Assembly (NCBI GenBank): GCA_002840785.1
Contig: PHCH01000025.1
Coordinates: forward strand, 1-46,202
Source of the DNA: Betaproteobacteria bacterium HGW-Betaproteobacteria-4
Lineage (GTDB): Bacteria > Pseudomonadota > Gammaproteobacteria > Burkholderiales > Rhodocyclaceae
Reading direction: 5' to 3'
DNA: 46,202 nt
The notes below the pieces were generated by a model that did no database searches, had not been told where the DNA came from, and saw nothing but the letters and a program-made list of their open reading frames with translations. Shown here piece by piece: positions 8,907-19,120 of this stretch; the stretch's first letter is position 1; every line of letters starts with the position of its first letter. A program made the position numbers and the translations under genes.

Positions 8907-9524
8907 TGCTGGCCGTAGCTCGCGAATTTTTCCAGCACAGCGGCCATTTCATCGGCCGAGAGCAGCACCGGCTGGCCGAGTTGGCAGGCGCGCCAGTATT
9001 GCTCGCAAAGCTCTTCAAGTTCGATGGCCAACGCCAATGCCTCGTCGAGGTCGCGCCCGGCGACGAGCATGCCGTGGTTGGCCAGCAGGCAGGCCCGGCG
9101 GTCGGCCATGGCGGCCATTGCTACGGTCGACAGGGAATTTGAGCCAAAAATGGAATACTCGGCGCAGCGTATCGTGTCGCCGCCGAAGCGGGCGATCATG
9201 TAGTGAAACGGCGGAATGTTGAGGCGCAGACAGGCCAGACTGACGGCGAAGGGCGAGTGGGCGTGCAGCACGGCGCCGACTTCCGGCCGACTGGCGTAGA
9301 GATCGCGGTGGAAGCGCCATTCGGACGACGGCTTGCGGCTGCCGATGTGCGAGCCGTCGAGGGCCATGAGCGGGATATCGTCTTCGATCAGGGCGTCATA
9401 GGCCATGCCGGTCGGCGTGATGTAGAAGCCGTCGCCGCTGCGCACGCTGACATTGCCGGCGGTGCTGCGATTGAGTCCGGCCGGCTGCATGGCGCGGGCC
9501 GTGGCGATCAGTTCGCTGCGCAGG

Positions 9525-9532
<8 letters not shown>
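8903..9532 (-). CDS. Class II aldolase, probable 5-(methylthio)ribulose-1-phosphate/5-deoxyribulose-1-phosphate aldolase
   Basis: The start at 9532 is preceded by a strong GGAGG site; a longer reading to 9775 only overlaps mtnA. The 209-residue product has class II aldolase landmarks: NRSTAGNVSVR near residue 25, SSEWRFHRDLY, the metal-binding AVLHAHSPFA and ACLLANHGMLV. These are Zn-dependent sugar-phosphate aldolases. Its ATG lies inside the 3' end of mtnA, so coupling to MtnA suggests it acts on MtnA's product. It looks more like the aldolase of the DHAP shunt described in Rhodospirillum (product DHAP plus an aldehyde) than MtnB dehydratase, but a dehydratase role is not excluded. An uptake-like repeat lies inside it. 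Confidence 0.8.
9120..9152 (+). repeat. Uptake-signal-like repeat, copy 3
   Basis: Core GCTACGGTCGAC, then AATTT and GCCAAAAATGG. Inside the aldolase gene, on the opposite strand. Confidence 0.75.
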
Positions 9533-10613
<1,081 letters not shown>

Positions 10614-10616
10614 GGT

Positions 10617-10997
10617 TCAGAGTGGTTTGGTGTGGGTGCGTAGCCAGGCGGCGTAATCGCTTTCGCTGATTTCTCCGGCGGCGAGGGCGAGCATGGTCAG
10701 GGTGGCGTTCTGCGGGGTGGCGGTCAGTCGGTAGCCGTTCAAACGCAGGAACATACCGGCGCCGAGAAAGCCGGCGCGCTTGTTGCCGTCGATGAAGGGA
10801 TGATTCTTGGCTAGTCCGAAGGCATAGGCTGCAGCGCAGTCAAAGAGGTCGGGGCTACCGTAGTGGAGCAGGTTTTCCGGTCGGGCCAGTGCCGAATCCT
10901 GCAAGCCTTCGTCGCGGATACCCTGGGCGCCGCCATGCAGGACCAGGCTCTCACCGTGCAGGAGCAGCAATGCCCGCCGGTTGATCCAGGTGAACAT
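10617..10997 (-). CDS. doc: Doc-type toxin (Fic fold kinase of elongation factor Tu)
   Basis: The start at 10997 (MFTWINRRALLLLH) lies one base after the antitoxin stop; a longer in-frame opening to 11072 would overlap the antitoxin. The 126-residue product equals the length of phage P1 Doc and contains the Fic/Doc signature HPFIDGNKRAGFLGAGMFLR (about residues 66-85). The family phosphorylates EF-Tu to stop translation. Doc is usually paired with a Phd antitoxin; here the upstream partner is AbrB-like. mtnA follows after 3 bases, so this toxin gene sits at the head of a metabolic operon. Confidence 0.92.
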   Translation of the reverse strand: MFTWINRRALLLLHGESLVLHGGAQGIRDEGLQDSALARPENLLHYGSPDLFDCAAAYAFGLAKNHPFIDGNKRAGFLGAGMFLRLNGYRLTATPQNATLTMLALAAGEISESDYAAWLRTHTKPL

Positions 10998-10998
10998 G

Positions 10999-11223
10999 CT
11001 ACTTGGCGAGTTCGTGGAAGGTGTCGCGGAATTCGCGCATAAAGTCGCGGCCGGCTTCGACCTGGCGGGCAACTTCCGGATCGTAGGGCGTCATCGAAAA
11101 GCCTTCGGGCGACTCGACGAGATAAACCGTATCGCCCTTGTCTACATGCAGCATGGCCAAGGCTTCCTTGGGCAGCACAACGCCTACCGAATTGCCGATC
11201 TGGGTCAGTTTGAGGGCGAACAT
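10999..11223 (-). CDS. AbrB/MazE-type antitoxin paired with Doc
   Basis: A 74-residue protein opening with LKLTQIGNSVGVVLPKEAL, the swapped-hairpin DNA-binding fold of SpoVT-AbrB/MazE antitoxins. The C-terminal half is charged and probably wraps the toxin. TAG-C-ATG links it to doc. As in the family, it probably represses its own promoter. The 8-bp palindrome GTTATAAC at 11241-11248, 18 bases upstream of the start, is a plausible -10/operator element, though only a suggestion. Confidence 0.88.
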   Translation of the reverse strand: MFALKLTQIGNSVGVVLPKEALAMLHVDKGDTVYLVESPEGFSMTPYDPEVARQVEAGRDFMREFRDTFHELAK

Positions 11224-11434
11224 GCCTGGGCTCCGATGTTGTTATAACGGATGTAATACTAAACCTTTTTGCTAACTGCTGCTTGTTCAGCACGGTTCCA
11301 GCACTTTCCCGGCTCCGTGCTCTCGGCGAACCGCAAAACCCGATGTAGTTGCCGTTACCGTTCAGCTATAGTTGCGAAAATTGTCGAAAACGCCAGCCGA
11401 GTGCCACTCGGCCATTCATACCGAGGAGCTGTCG

Positions 11435-13432
11435 ATGTTTTCATTTCTCAAGTCCAGACCTGCCGAAGTGTCGACTGGCAAGGCATCCACATCAACCGCG
11501 CTGGCCTTGTCCGGCCGCTTCAACGCGGACCGGCTTCCCGCCAACCGGCAGGCACTCGGCTTGCCCGATGCCGGGGGCGGACTTTTCATCGGCTTTGTTC
11601 CCCCGCATGCGGCTTTTCAAGGCGTGGCCGATGGCCTGGCGCGCACTGTCGCCTCGTCCGCTGCCGGGAGCACCGTTTTTGCCGCGCTTTCGTCCAATGG
11701 TGCGCTGTGCAGCGGCGGGGCGACGACTTATTGCGGAGCCGATACGCATGATCGGGAAGGTAGTTTCCTGTGGCTTTCCGACGAGATTGTCGAGCGTTGC
11801 GAACTGGTGACCATCGATCTCAAGTTGGGGCAGGGCACCACCGTTGGTGAGCGTGTGGCGCATATTGCGCGGGAGCTGAAGAGCGTCAATCCCTCGTTTC
11901 CGATCAACGCCCAGGATACGTTTGCCCTGATCTTTTGCGACGGCCTGTCGGCGTCGGAGGGCTTCCTGATGCGCGCCTGGTACGAGAGCAAACGCTTTCC
12001 CTGTCTGGCGATTGGCGGTTCGGCCGGCGGCAAGCTCGATTTCTCGGGTACCTACATGCACGACGGCCAGCGGACGCTGACCGGGCGGGCCATGTTGATT
12101 TTCTGCAAGGTCAAGCCGGGCATTCGTTTCTCGCCGTTCAAGTCACAGAATTTCGTGCCCGCCGGCAAGAGCTGGCTGATCGCCGATGCCGACCCGGTGG
12201 CCCGGACGGTGAGTAGCGTTTTTGCCGAAGATGGCCAGACGACCGGCTTCCTGAGCGCCCTGGCGGCCCATTTTGGTTGCCCCGAGGCCGAAGTCGAAAA
12301 GCGCCTGGCCGGCCACACGTTTGCCGTTTCGGTCGATGGCGAAATGTTCATTCGTTCGGTAGCGGCCCTGGGCGCCGACAAGACCTCGTTTTTCTGCGAC
12401 ATCGAGTTCGGCGATTGCCTGCATCTCCTCAAGGTCACCGACTTTGTCGAGACCACCCAGCGCGACTGGCAGACTTTCCTCAACGGGAAGGGCGCACCGC
12501 AGGCCATGCTGCTCAACGATTGCGTCCTGCGTCGGGTCGGCAATGCCGGCGTGCTCGGGCGCGCCGCTTTCTTTGCCGATACGCCGGCCGCCGGTTTTTC
12601 GACGTTTGGCGAGATTTTGGGCATACCGATCAACCAGACGCTGTCGGCGTTGGTCTTCTTCCGCGACTCGGCGACCTACCGCGACGCCTTCATGAGCGCT
12701 TTCCCGGTCGGTTACGCCGCGTTTTCCATGCACTACACCCAGCGCGCGCTGCAACGCTGGGAAACGCTCAACGGCATGCAGCGTGGCATGGTCGACCGGG
12801 TGGTCAGCTACGAGCGTTCGGTGCAGCCGGTGATTGATCAGTTGCCCTTGCTGGCCAATGGTTTTCGCCAGCAGACGGCGACCCTTTCGCAGGCGATGAG
12901 CCTGATGAATTCGGTCGGCGAATCAGCCAAGATTTCGCAGCATTCCCAGGCCAGCCTCGGTTCCGGGCTGGACGATCTCGAGCGGCTGTCCAATGCCATC
13001 GGCTCGATTACCGGCGGTATCAGCGCGATTGCCGACCAGACCAATCTGCTGGCGCTCAATGCCGCCATCGAGGCGGCCCGGGCCGGTGAGGCGGGGCGCG
13101 GTTTTGCGGTGGTTGCCGACGAGGTGCGCAAGCTCGCCCAGTCGGCCAAAAAACAGGCCGATGAAACCGCCTCGAGCATCCGCGAAGCGGTGCAGACGAT
13201 TTCCAAAATCCGCGGCATTGCCGGGGAAACGCTTGCTGCCATCGACACCCTGATCGAGACCAGCGAAGCCGCTTCGGTCCAGATCCGCCAAATGAATGCG
13301 GATGCCGAGCGGGAGCATGCCCAAGTCAGTCAAAGCCTGTCCAATGTCGAGGATCTGACGCAAGGCATGGCCGTTCTCGACACCTTGCTCGGCCGCCTCG
13401 ACACCCTGCAGACGATGGCTGCCAAACTGTAA
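11435..13432 (+). CDS. Soluble FIST-domain methyl-accepting chemotaxis protein
   Basis: Chosen start MFSFLKSRP follows GAGGAG; an in-frame extension to 11372 lacks support. The 665-residue protein has no signal peptide or membrane helix. Residues about 30-390 form FIST-N and FIST-C sensory regions ([27 protein letters not shown]). The C-terminal third is an MCP signalling hairpin with [20 protein letters not shown] then [18 protein letters not shown]. It should therefore signal to CheA/CheW from the cytoplasm. FIST domains are thought to bind small molecules such as amino acids, but no ligand is assignable here. No chemotaxis operon is nearby. Confidence 0.88.
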   Translation: MFSFLKSRPAEVSTGKASTSTALALSGRFNADRLPANRQALGLPDAGGGLFIGFVPPHAAFQGVADGLARTVASSAAGSTVFAALSSNGALCSGGATTYCGADTHDREGSFLWLSDEIVERCELVTIDLKLGQGTTVGERVAHIARELKSVNPSFPINAQDTFALIFCDGLSASEGFLMRAWYESKRFPCLAIGGSAGGKLDFSGTYMHDGQRTLTGRAMLIFCKVKPGIRFSPFKSQNFVPAGKSWLIADADPVARTVSSVFAEDGQTTGFLSALAAHFGCPEAEVEKRLAGHTFAVSVDGEMFIRSVAALGADKTSFFCDIEFGDCLHLLKVTDFVETTQRDWQTFLNGKGAPQAMLLNDCVLRRVGNAGVLGRAAFFADTPAAGFSTFGEILGIPINQTLSALVFFRDSATYRDAFMSAFPVGYAAFSMHYTQRALQRWETLNGMQRGMVDRVVSYERSVQPVIDQLPLLANGFRQQTATLSQAMSLMNSVGESAKISQHSQASLGSGLDDLERLSNAIGSITGGISAIADQTNLLALNAAIEAARAGEAGRGFAVVADEVRKLAQSAKKQADETASSIREAVQTISKIRGIAGETLAAIDTLIETSEAASVQIRQMNADAEREHAQVSQSLSNVEDLTQGMAVLDTLLGRLDTLQTMAAKL

Positions 13433-13444
13433 TTCGTTCGCCAT

Positions 13445-14602
13445 ATGCAAACGCCTGTCCGTATCGACTCCCGCTTCCCGAACATGGGGACAACCATCTT
13501 CACCGTGATGTCGCGCCTTGCCGCCGAATGCGGGGCGGTCAATCTGTCGCAGGGCTTCCCCGATTTTCAGGCCGAGCCGGCGCTGTTCGATGCGGTGCAT
13601 CGCCACATGCTGGCCGGGCGCAACCAGTACGCGCCGATGGCCGGCATGCCGGAGTTGCGCCAGGCCATCGTTGACAAGGTGGCGGCGCTCTACGGCGTGC
13701 GCTACGACGTCGAGTCGGAAGTGACCGTGACGGCCGGCGCGACGCAGGCCATCTTCACGGCCATCGCCGCCTTCGTTCGGCCGGGCGATGAGGTGATTGT
13801 CTTCGAGCCGGTCTACGATTCCTACGTGCCGGCCATCGAAACGGTCGGTGGCACGGCGGTCTACGCCCAGCTGACCTTTCCTGATTACGTCCCGGACTGG
13901 GCGCAGGTGGAACAGTTGATCACGCCGAAAACTCGGATGATCATCGTCAATTCACCGCACAACCCGACGGGCAGCCTGTTGTCCACGGTCGACCGGGAAA
14001 AACTCGCAAAACTGATATTGGGAACCAACATCGTCGTGCTTTCCGACGAGGTCTACGAGCACATCCTGTTCGACGGCGAGCAGCACGCCAGCCTGTGCGC
14101 TCGTCCGGAGCTGGCGGCGCGTAGCATCGTCGTCTCGAGCTTTGGCAAGACCTACCACATCACCGGCTGGAAAATCGGTTACGTCGTCGGCCCGGCGGCG
14201 CTCATGGCCGAGTTCCGCAAGGTCCACCAGTTCAACGTGTTCACCGTGCACACGCCGTCGCAACTGGGGCTCGCCGAGTACATGCAGGACGCCGACCGCC
14301 ATCTGCGGCTGGCTGCTTTCTATCAGGAAAAAAGGGACTTTTTCCGCCAGTTGCTGGCCGCCACGCCCTTCGAACTGCTGCCCTGTCGCGGCACCTATTT
14401 TCAGCTGGCACGCTACGACCGCATTTCGGATTTGCCTGACCGGGAATTTGCCGAATGGATGACGCGCGAAGTTGGCGTGGCTGTCATTCCGGTCTCGGCG
14501 TTTTATGCCGACGGGCGCGACGACAAGGTGGTTCGCTTCTGTTTCGCCAAGCAGGAAAATACGCTCCAGGCTGCCGCTGAGCGCCTCCGTAAGGCTTTGT
14601 AA
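13445..14602 (+). CDS. ybdL: PLP-dependent aminotransferase, methionine aminotransferase (YbdL) type
   Basis: A 385-residue class I/II aminotransferase. Landmarks: VNLSQGFPDF near residue 34, NQYAPMAGMPELRQA, TAGATQAIFTAI, NSPHNPTGSLL, LSDEVYEHILFDG and SSFGKTYHITGWKIGY with the PLP-binding Lys (about residue 237). The N-terminal FPNMGTTIFTVMSRLA and the kynurenine/methionine-like signature point to the YbdL group, which transaminates methionine and its keto acid. That would fit methionine salvage with mtnA 3 kb away, but the link is inference. An uptake-like repeat encodes LSTVDREKLAKL. The 3' end forms the left arm of a direct repeat that recurs at 15739. Confidence 0.85.
   Translation: MQTPVRIDSRFPNMGTTIFTVMSRLAAECGAVNLSQGFPDFQAEPALFDAVHRHMLAGRNQYAPMAGMPELRQAIVDKVAALYGVRYDVESEVTVTAGATQAIFTAIAAFVRPGDEVIVFEPVYDSYVPAIETVGGTAVYAQLTFPDYVPDWAQVEQLITPKTRMIIVNSPHNPTGSLLSTVDREKLAKLILGTNIVVLSDEVYEHILFDGEQHASLCARPELAARSIVVSSFGKTYHITGWKIGYVVGPAALMAEFRKVHQFNVFTVHTPSQLGLAEYMQDADRHLRLAAFYQEKRDFFRQLLAATPFELLPCRGTYFQLARYDRISDLPDREFAEWMTREVGVAVIPVSAFYADGRDDKVVRFCFAKQENTLQAAAERLRKAL
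13982..14014 (+). repeat. Uptake-signal-like repeat, copy 4
   Basis: Core TCCACGGTCGAC, then GGGAAAAA and GCAAAAC. Inside the aminotransferase gene. Confidence 0.7.
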
Positions 14603-14613
14603 TAAAAGATGAA
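14589..14613 (+). repeat. Left direct repeat flanking the low-GC block
   Basis: This 25-base stretch at the aminotransferase stop matches 15739-15763 at 22 of 25 positions, with the identical core GCTTTGTAAT. The two copies bracket an IS3 relic and a low-GC lipoprotein gene. Confidence 0.6.
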
Positions 14614-14704
14614 GGCCGTCAGCTTCGAATACATCGAGTCCTTCTACAACCGGAAGCTGCAACATTCGCCCCTTGGTTATCAATCGCCAATTCGGTTCCT
14701 GTAA
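14609..14704 (+). pseudogene. IS3-family transposase OrfB C-terminal relic
   Basis: A 31-codon open frame whose middle reads FEYIESFYNRKLQHSPLGYQ and ends SPIRFL before TAA. This is the characteristic C-terminus of IS3-group OrfB transposases (YIExFYNRxRxHSxLGYxSP). Nothing of the catalytic DDE core remains and no terminal inverted repeats are evident, so it is a remnant of an old insertion. The remaining gap to 14884 holds no other recognisable gene, only AT-rich DNA with a -10-like box. Confidence 0.75.
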
Positions 14705-14854
14705 AACCGGATCAGACAGCAGCATCCGGAAAAGCTGGCTGCATGAAAACCGCCCTTTGAAGGGCAAAAAAGCCGAGGGAACATCAGCTCCACGCCAGCA
14801 TTCATGCGTAATCACTCCAGCGATTTTGCATAGGCTTAAAAAACCCATTTTGGA

Positions 14855-14860
14855 TATAAT
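14855..14860 (+). promoter_or_regulatory. -10-like box before the lipoprotein gene
   Basis: A perfect TATAAT lies 24 bases before the GTG start, in AT-rich DNA. No convincing -35 is found at 16-18 bases upstream, so the assignment is tentative. Confidence 0.35.
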
Positions 14861-14884
14861 TGCCGAAACAACAGGGAGTGGGTC

Positions 14885-15601
14885 GTGAATATCAAGTCGG
14901 CATTTGTTGGTGGTTTGTTTGTCTGTGCACTTGTTGGTTGTGCCAGTACTTTGGATCAGGCGGATTGGGCGGCAAGAAATGAGCAGCTTGATACGCCTGT
15001 AGATGAAAATGTAACGGTCCCTTTTAATGAGCCGCAAGCGAAGGCGGCAATGTTGCCGGGTGATTCGACCCTGAGGGGCGTGCTTTATCACAAAGTGAGA
15101 AACGGCGGAAAATATGCCGGAGAGGACACGACAATCACCTTGGCGCCTTCGACGTTCTTATCCGGCGTTAAAGTCTATCTCTACCCGGTGACAGCGCATT
15201 TGGTTGAGTTAAACCGTTTGGAAGAAAGTAACAGAAACCGATTTACGCTTGCGTTGATCAGCGAGAAAAAGCAGTTAAAGAAAATAATTCCGGATCAACG
15301 ACTTTATAAATATTCACGCATGACAAAAACAGATGGTCACGGACGTTATGTTTTCAAGAATATAAAGCCTGGAAAATATTATTTATACGTGCCGCCGCAA
15401 GATATTCATTCTTCCGGGACAGAGGCGGTCAGAAGTGGTACGAGCGTGGTGTCCGACGGCATATATTCGGCAGAGGTCGCACATTATCAGAATCAAAACT
15501 ACCGGGTAAAGACGATGGTTGAATATGCTGAGTATGTCGATATTGATTCCGGACAAAATGAAGTCACGCTGGAATCGAGAATGCGTCATAGAAAACGGTA
15601 A
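14885..15601 (+). CDS. Low-GC outer-membrane lipoprotein of unknown function
   Basis: A 238-residue protein starting at GTG after a GGGAG site. The N-terminal signal peptide ends in a lipobox, LVGC (Cys19), so the mature protein is probably lipid-anchored. The middle and C-terminal parts contain a beta-sandwich-like stretch, TDGHGRYVFKNIKPGKYYLY (about residues 148-167), reminiscent of carboxypeptidase-regulatory-like or prealbumin-like folds. No specific function is recognised. Codon usage and base composition are strikingly AT-rich (many AAA, AAT, TTT codons) compared with the GC-rich neighbours. With the IS3 relic and flanking direct repeats, horizontal acquisition is likely. Confidence 0.75.
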   Translation: MNIKSAFVGGLFVCALVGCASTLDQADWAARNEQLDTPVDENVTVPFNEPQAKAAMLPGDSTLRGVLYHKVRNGGKYAGEDTTITLAPSTFLSGVKVYLYPVTAHLVELNRLEESNRNRFTLALISEKKQLKKIIPDQRLYKYSRMTKTDGHGRYVFKNIKPGKYYLYVPPQDIHSSGTEAVRSGTSVVSDGIYSAEVAHYQNQNYRVKTMVEYAEYVDIDSGQNEVTLESRMRHRKR

Positions 15602-15738
15602 TTGCCTTGGCGTCTATTATCTGCCGGCCTGCAATGAGCCGCTTTGCGAGTTTTCTTCCTCGACCCTCGTCGAATGAATGATCCGGGAAGCCAGTGCTCA
15701 GTCACTGGCCTCGGCATTCGGTGTTGCGGAGCGTTGGT

Positions 15739-15763
15739 GTAAAGCTTTGTAATGAAAAATGAA
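15739..15763 (+). repeat. Right direct repeat flanking the low-GC block
   Basis: Partner of 14589-14613, 22 of 25 bases identical. Just upstream, an open frame ends AERWCKAL-stop, echoing the aminotransferase end AERLRKAL-stop, so the similarity extends slightly into a degenerate coding end. The 15602-15840 gap otherwise holds only a short inverted repeat (CCAGTG...CACTGG, about 15691-15708) and the mscL ribosome site. Confidence 0.6.
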
Positions 15764-15840
15764 TTTATGAAAACTGCTTGACCGTCTCGCGCCGCAAGAC
15801 AAATAATCGGCCGATCAAAAACAAACCCAAGGAGAGAAAC

Positions 15841-16266
15841 ATGAGTATTGTTCAGGAGTTCAAGGAATTCGCCGTCAAGGGCAACGCGATGGATCTCGCC
15901 GTTGGCGTCATCATCGGCGGCGCTTTCGGCAAGATCGTCGATTCCATCGTTGGCGACCTGATCATGCCGCTGGTCAGCCGCATCGTCGGCAAGCTCGACT
16001 TTTCCAACCTGTTCGTCGTGCTCGGCGACAACCCGAACAACCTCGTCGCCCTCGCCGAAATCAAGAAGGCCGGCATTCCCGTTTTTGCCTACGGTTCCTT
16101 CCTGACCATCCTGGTCAATTTCATCATTCTCGCCTTCATCATCTTCATGATGGTCAAGCAGCTCAACCGCCTGCGCAGCGAAGCCCCGGCGCCGGCTCCG
16201 GAAGCGCCGGTGACGCCGGAAGATGTCATGCTGTTGCGCGAAATCCGCGATTCGCTCAAGAAGTAA
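15841..16266 (+). CDS. mscL: Large-conductance mechanosensitive channel MscL
   Basis: Start at 15841 follows AAGGAGAG; an in-frame extension upstream has no support. The 141-residue product begins [20 protein letters not shown] and continues [20 protein letters not shown], the amphipathic N-helix and pore-lining TM1 of MscL. TM2 is at about residues 80-105, followed by a Pro/Ala linker and the C-terminal helical bundle [14 protein letters not shown]. The homopentamer releases solutes on hypo-osmotic shock. A clear terminator follows. Confidence 0.97.
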   Translation: MSIVQEFKEFAVKGNAMDLAVGVIIGGAFGKIVDSIVGDLIMPLVSRIVGKLDFSNLFVVLGDNPNNLVALAEIKKAGIPVFAYGSFLTILVNFIILAFIIFMMVKQLNRLRSEAPAPAPEAPVTPEDVMLLREIRDSLKK

Positions 16267-16284
16267 TCGCCTTTCGCTCCGATC

Positions 16285-16308
16285 AGGCCGCCTTGCGCGG
16301 CCTTTTTT
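16285..16308 (+). terminator. Rho-independent terminator after mscL
   Basis: AGGCCGC (16285-16291), loop CTTGC, GCGGCCT (16297-16303), then a T run to 16308. The stem has seven perfect pairs and lies 19 bases after the mscL stop. Confidence 0.88.
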
Positions 16309-16325
16309 CATGGCGGCCGGCGATT

Positions 16326-16358
16326 CCTACGGTCAACCGGAAAAAACGGCCAAAATCG
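16326..16358 (+). repeat. Uptake-signal-like repeat, copy 5 (intergenic)
   Basis: Core CCTACGGTCAAC, then GGAAAAAA and GGCCAAAAT. The only clear copy outside a coding region, between the mscL terminator and the glnE end. Confidence 0.8.
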
Positions 16359-16407
16359 ACATGGCCAGCGGCGGGCTGTTCTGCCCCAAGTCGGACCTGA
16401 CCACCCG

Positions 16408-19028
16408 TCAGCTACCGAAAACCGCCCCCCACAGCCGGCGGACGGCGGCGATGTGCTTTTCCACCTCGTCGCGCGCAATCGGCGCCTTGGGCGTCGCCGA
16501 CAGCCGCCGGGCGTGCTGCAGGCGGCGGTATTCGCGATAGGCGTTGCCGGCCGCTTCGGCCTGTTGCGGATCGATCAAACCCAGTTCGCCGGCCATGCGC
16601 AGCAGGGCGATGTTGCCGAGGTTGCCGGTCAGGCTGGCGTGCTCGTGCGCGTAGCCGAGGACCAGCGTCTGGACGATGAATTCGACGTCGATGATGCCGC
16701 CCGGGTCGTGCTTGAGGCCGAACAGGGTGTCACTCTTCGAGCCGTGCGCATCGACCATTTTCTGGCGCATGGCGACGACTTCCTCCTTGAGCTTGGCGAG
16801 GTCGCGCGGCAGGCGCAGGATTTCGCAGCGGATTGCCTCGAAACGCTGGCCGACGGCCGGATCGCCGGCGCAGAAACGGGCCCGGGTCAGGGCCTGGTGC
16901 TCCCAGGTCCAGGCGTTCTTGAGTTCGTAGTCGCGGAAGGAGTCGACCGATACGGCGAGCAGCCCGGAATCGCCATTCGGGCGCAGGCGGAGGTCGGTTT
17001 CGAACAGGATGCCGGCCGGCGTCTGGCTGGACAGCCAGGAGTTCAGACGCTGGCCGAGGCGGGTGTAGTTCTCCGGGGCGTCCTGATCGTCGTCGTCATA
17101 GAGGTAAACGAGGTCGAGGTCGGAGGCGTAACCGAGTTCCTTGCCGCCCATCTTGCCGTAGCCGATGACGGCGAATTTTGGCACCTCGCAATGGCGGTTC
17201 CGGATCTTGCTCCAGACCAGCGGCAGGGTTTCCTGGACGATGGTGTCGGCCAGTTCGGTCAAGTGGTCTGAGAGGTGTTCGATGGTCTGCAGGCCAGCCA
17301 GATCCTGCGCCAGCAGCCGGAAAACCTGGCCGTGGTGCATTTCGCGCAGGATGTCCATCTCACGCTCGGTGTCATCGGCGTATTGCGCCAGGTTGTCGCG
17401 CAGGATCTGGCGGAAACCGGTCCAGTCGGTGGCGATTTCGTAGAGGCGCGGGTCGAGCAGTTCGTCGAGGAGCAGCGGATGGCGGTTCAGGTAATCGGCC
17501 GCCCAGTTCGAGGCGCACATCATGTCGGCGACCCGGCGCAGCGCCATCGGGTATTGCTGCAACAGGGCGAGGTAGGCGCCGCGGCGGGCGATGCCTTCGA
17601 GGAAACTCAGGCCGCGGGCCAGCGTCGTGTCGGGGGCGGGGGTGGCGCCGGCCGCCTCGATCAGGCGCGGGCCGACGGCATCGAGCCTGGCCCGGTTGGT
17701 CGCCGGCAACTGCAGGTAGCGGCTGGCCGCACGCAATTCGGCAAGGCGGGCGATGGCCTCCTTGGGGTGACGAAAACCGAGATTGCCGAAGGCTTCGATC
17801 GCCGTGTCTTCGTCGAGCTGGCCTTGCCACAGGCCGGTCAGCGGATGTTCGCCGGCTTCCGGGTCGGAAAAGATGGCGCCGAAATGCTGGCTGACCTTTT
17901 CGCGATGACTGTCGAGCACGGCGAGCATCGCCGGCCAGTCCGGGAAGTCCATGCTGAGCGCGATAATGTGCCGATTTTCGGCGTCGACCGGCAGCATGTG
18001 CGTCTGCTTGTCCTCGACGTATTGCAGCCGGTGTTCGAGGCGACGCAGGAAGACGTAGGCTTCGCGCAATTCCTGCTCGGTTTCGGCCGGAATGAGCTTG
18101 CGGTCGACAAGCAGGGCGAGGACGGATAGCGTCGGGCGAATTTGCAGCCCGAGGTCGCGGCCGCCGCGAATGAGCTGGAAGACCTGGGCCATGAACTCGA
18201 TTTCGCGGATGCCGCCGGGGCCGAGCTTGACGTGGTCGGCCATGTCCTTGCGCGCCACTTCGCGGCTGATCTGGGCGTGCTGCGGAAGACGAAGGGCCGG
18301 GCGATTTTCTGCATGGCCGTCACCCACGCCGGCTGCAGGTTGTCGCCGGCATTCATGGTGCGGCCCTTAATCCAGGCGTAACGTTCCCATTCGCGGCCCT
18401 GGGTGATGAAATAATTTTCCAGGGCGTCGAGCGAGCAGACCAGCGGGCCGGAGTCGCCATTCGGCCGCAGCCGCATGTCGACGCGGAAAACCTGGCCGTC
18501 GGCCGTCAAATCGCCGAGCGCACTGATCATGCGCTTGCCGAGGCGGGTGAAGAAATCGAAATTCTCGATGCTTTTCGGCCCGGCCGTGTCGCCGTCTTCG
18601 GGGTAAACGAAGATGTAGTCGACGTCGGACGACACGTTCAGTTCGCGTCCGCCCAGCTTGCCCATGCCGATGACCAGCAGGCGCTGCGCCTGGCCGGCCT
18701 TGTCGAGCGGTTCGCCGTAAGTGGCGACGAGCTGGCGGTGATAGTGGTCGAGCGCGAAATTGGTCGTCACGTCGGCGAGCAACGTCATGCATTCGACGAT
18801 CTCGGCCAGCGGCGCCAATCCGCCCAGGTCGCGCAACACCAGATGGGCCATGGCGCGATGGCGCAGGCGGCGCAGGGCGGACTTGACCGCCTCGTCGTCG
18901 ACGAAATCCCGTTGCAGCGGCGCCAACAGCATCGCTTCGCTGAGCGGCTGTAGCCAGGTGGCATGCAGTTCGGGGATCAGTTCCGGGTGGGCCTGGAGCA
19001 GATTGGCCAGGTAGCGGCTGTGGTGCAC
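16408..19028 (-). pseudogene. glnE: Bifunctional glutamine synthetase adenylyltransferase/adenylyl-removing enzyme, frameshifted
   Basis: GlnE modifies glutamine synthetase in response to PII and glutamine. The 5' part starts at GTG 19028 (HHSRYLANLL) and carries the first nucleotidyltransferase motif GMGKLGGRELNVSSDVDYIF. It runs in frame to RPFVFR near 18282; its literal frame then continues in nonsense to 17838. Family sequence resumes in another frame at HAQISREVARKDMADHVKLG and reaches the second motif GYGKMGGKELGYASDLDLVY and a proper end at 16408. Compared with E. coli GlnE, about 14 residues (the segment following FVYR) are missing at 18280-18281, so roughly 40 bases are lost out of frame. 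Both halves look otherwise well conserved. It is divergent from yhdP. Confidence 0.9.
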
Positions 19029-19120
19029 GGCCGCCTGCCAGCGGGGATCGTAGAATGTCGTTTTTATCCAGTATCCGATTGTAGTGATCTATTCCCCCCT
19101 CTGGCAAAGCGGCTTGACGC

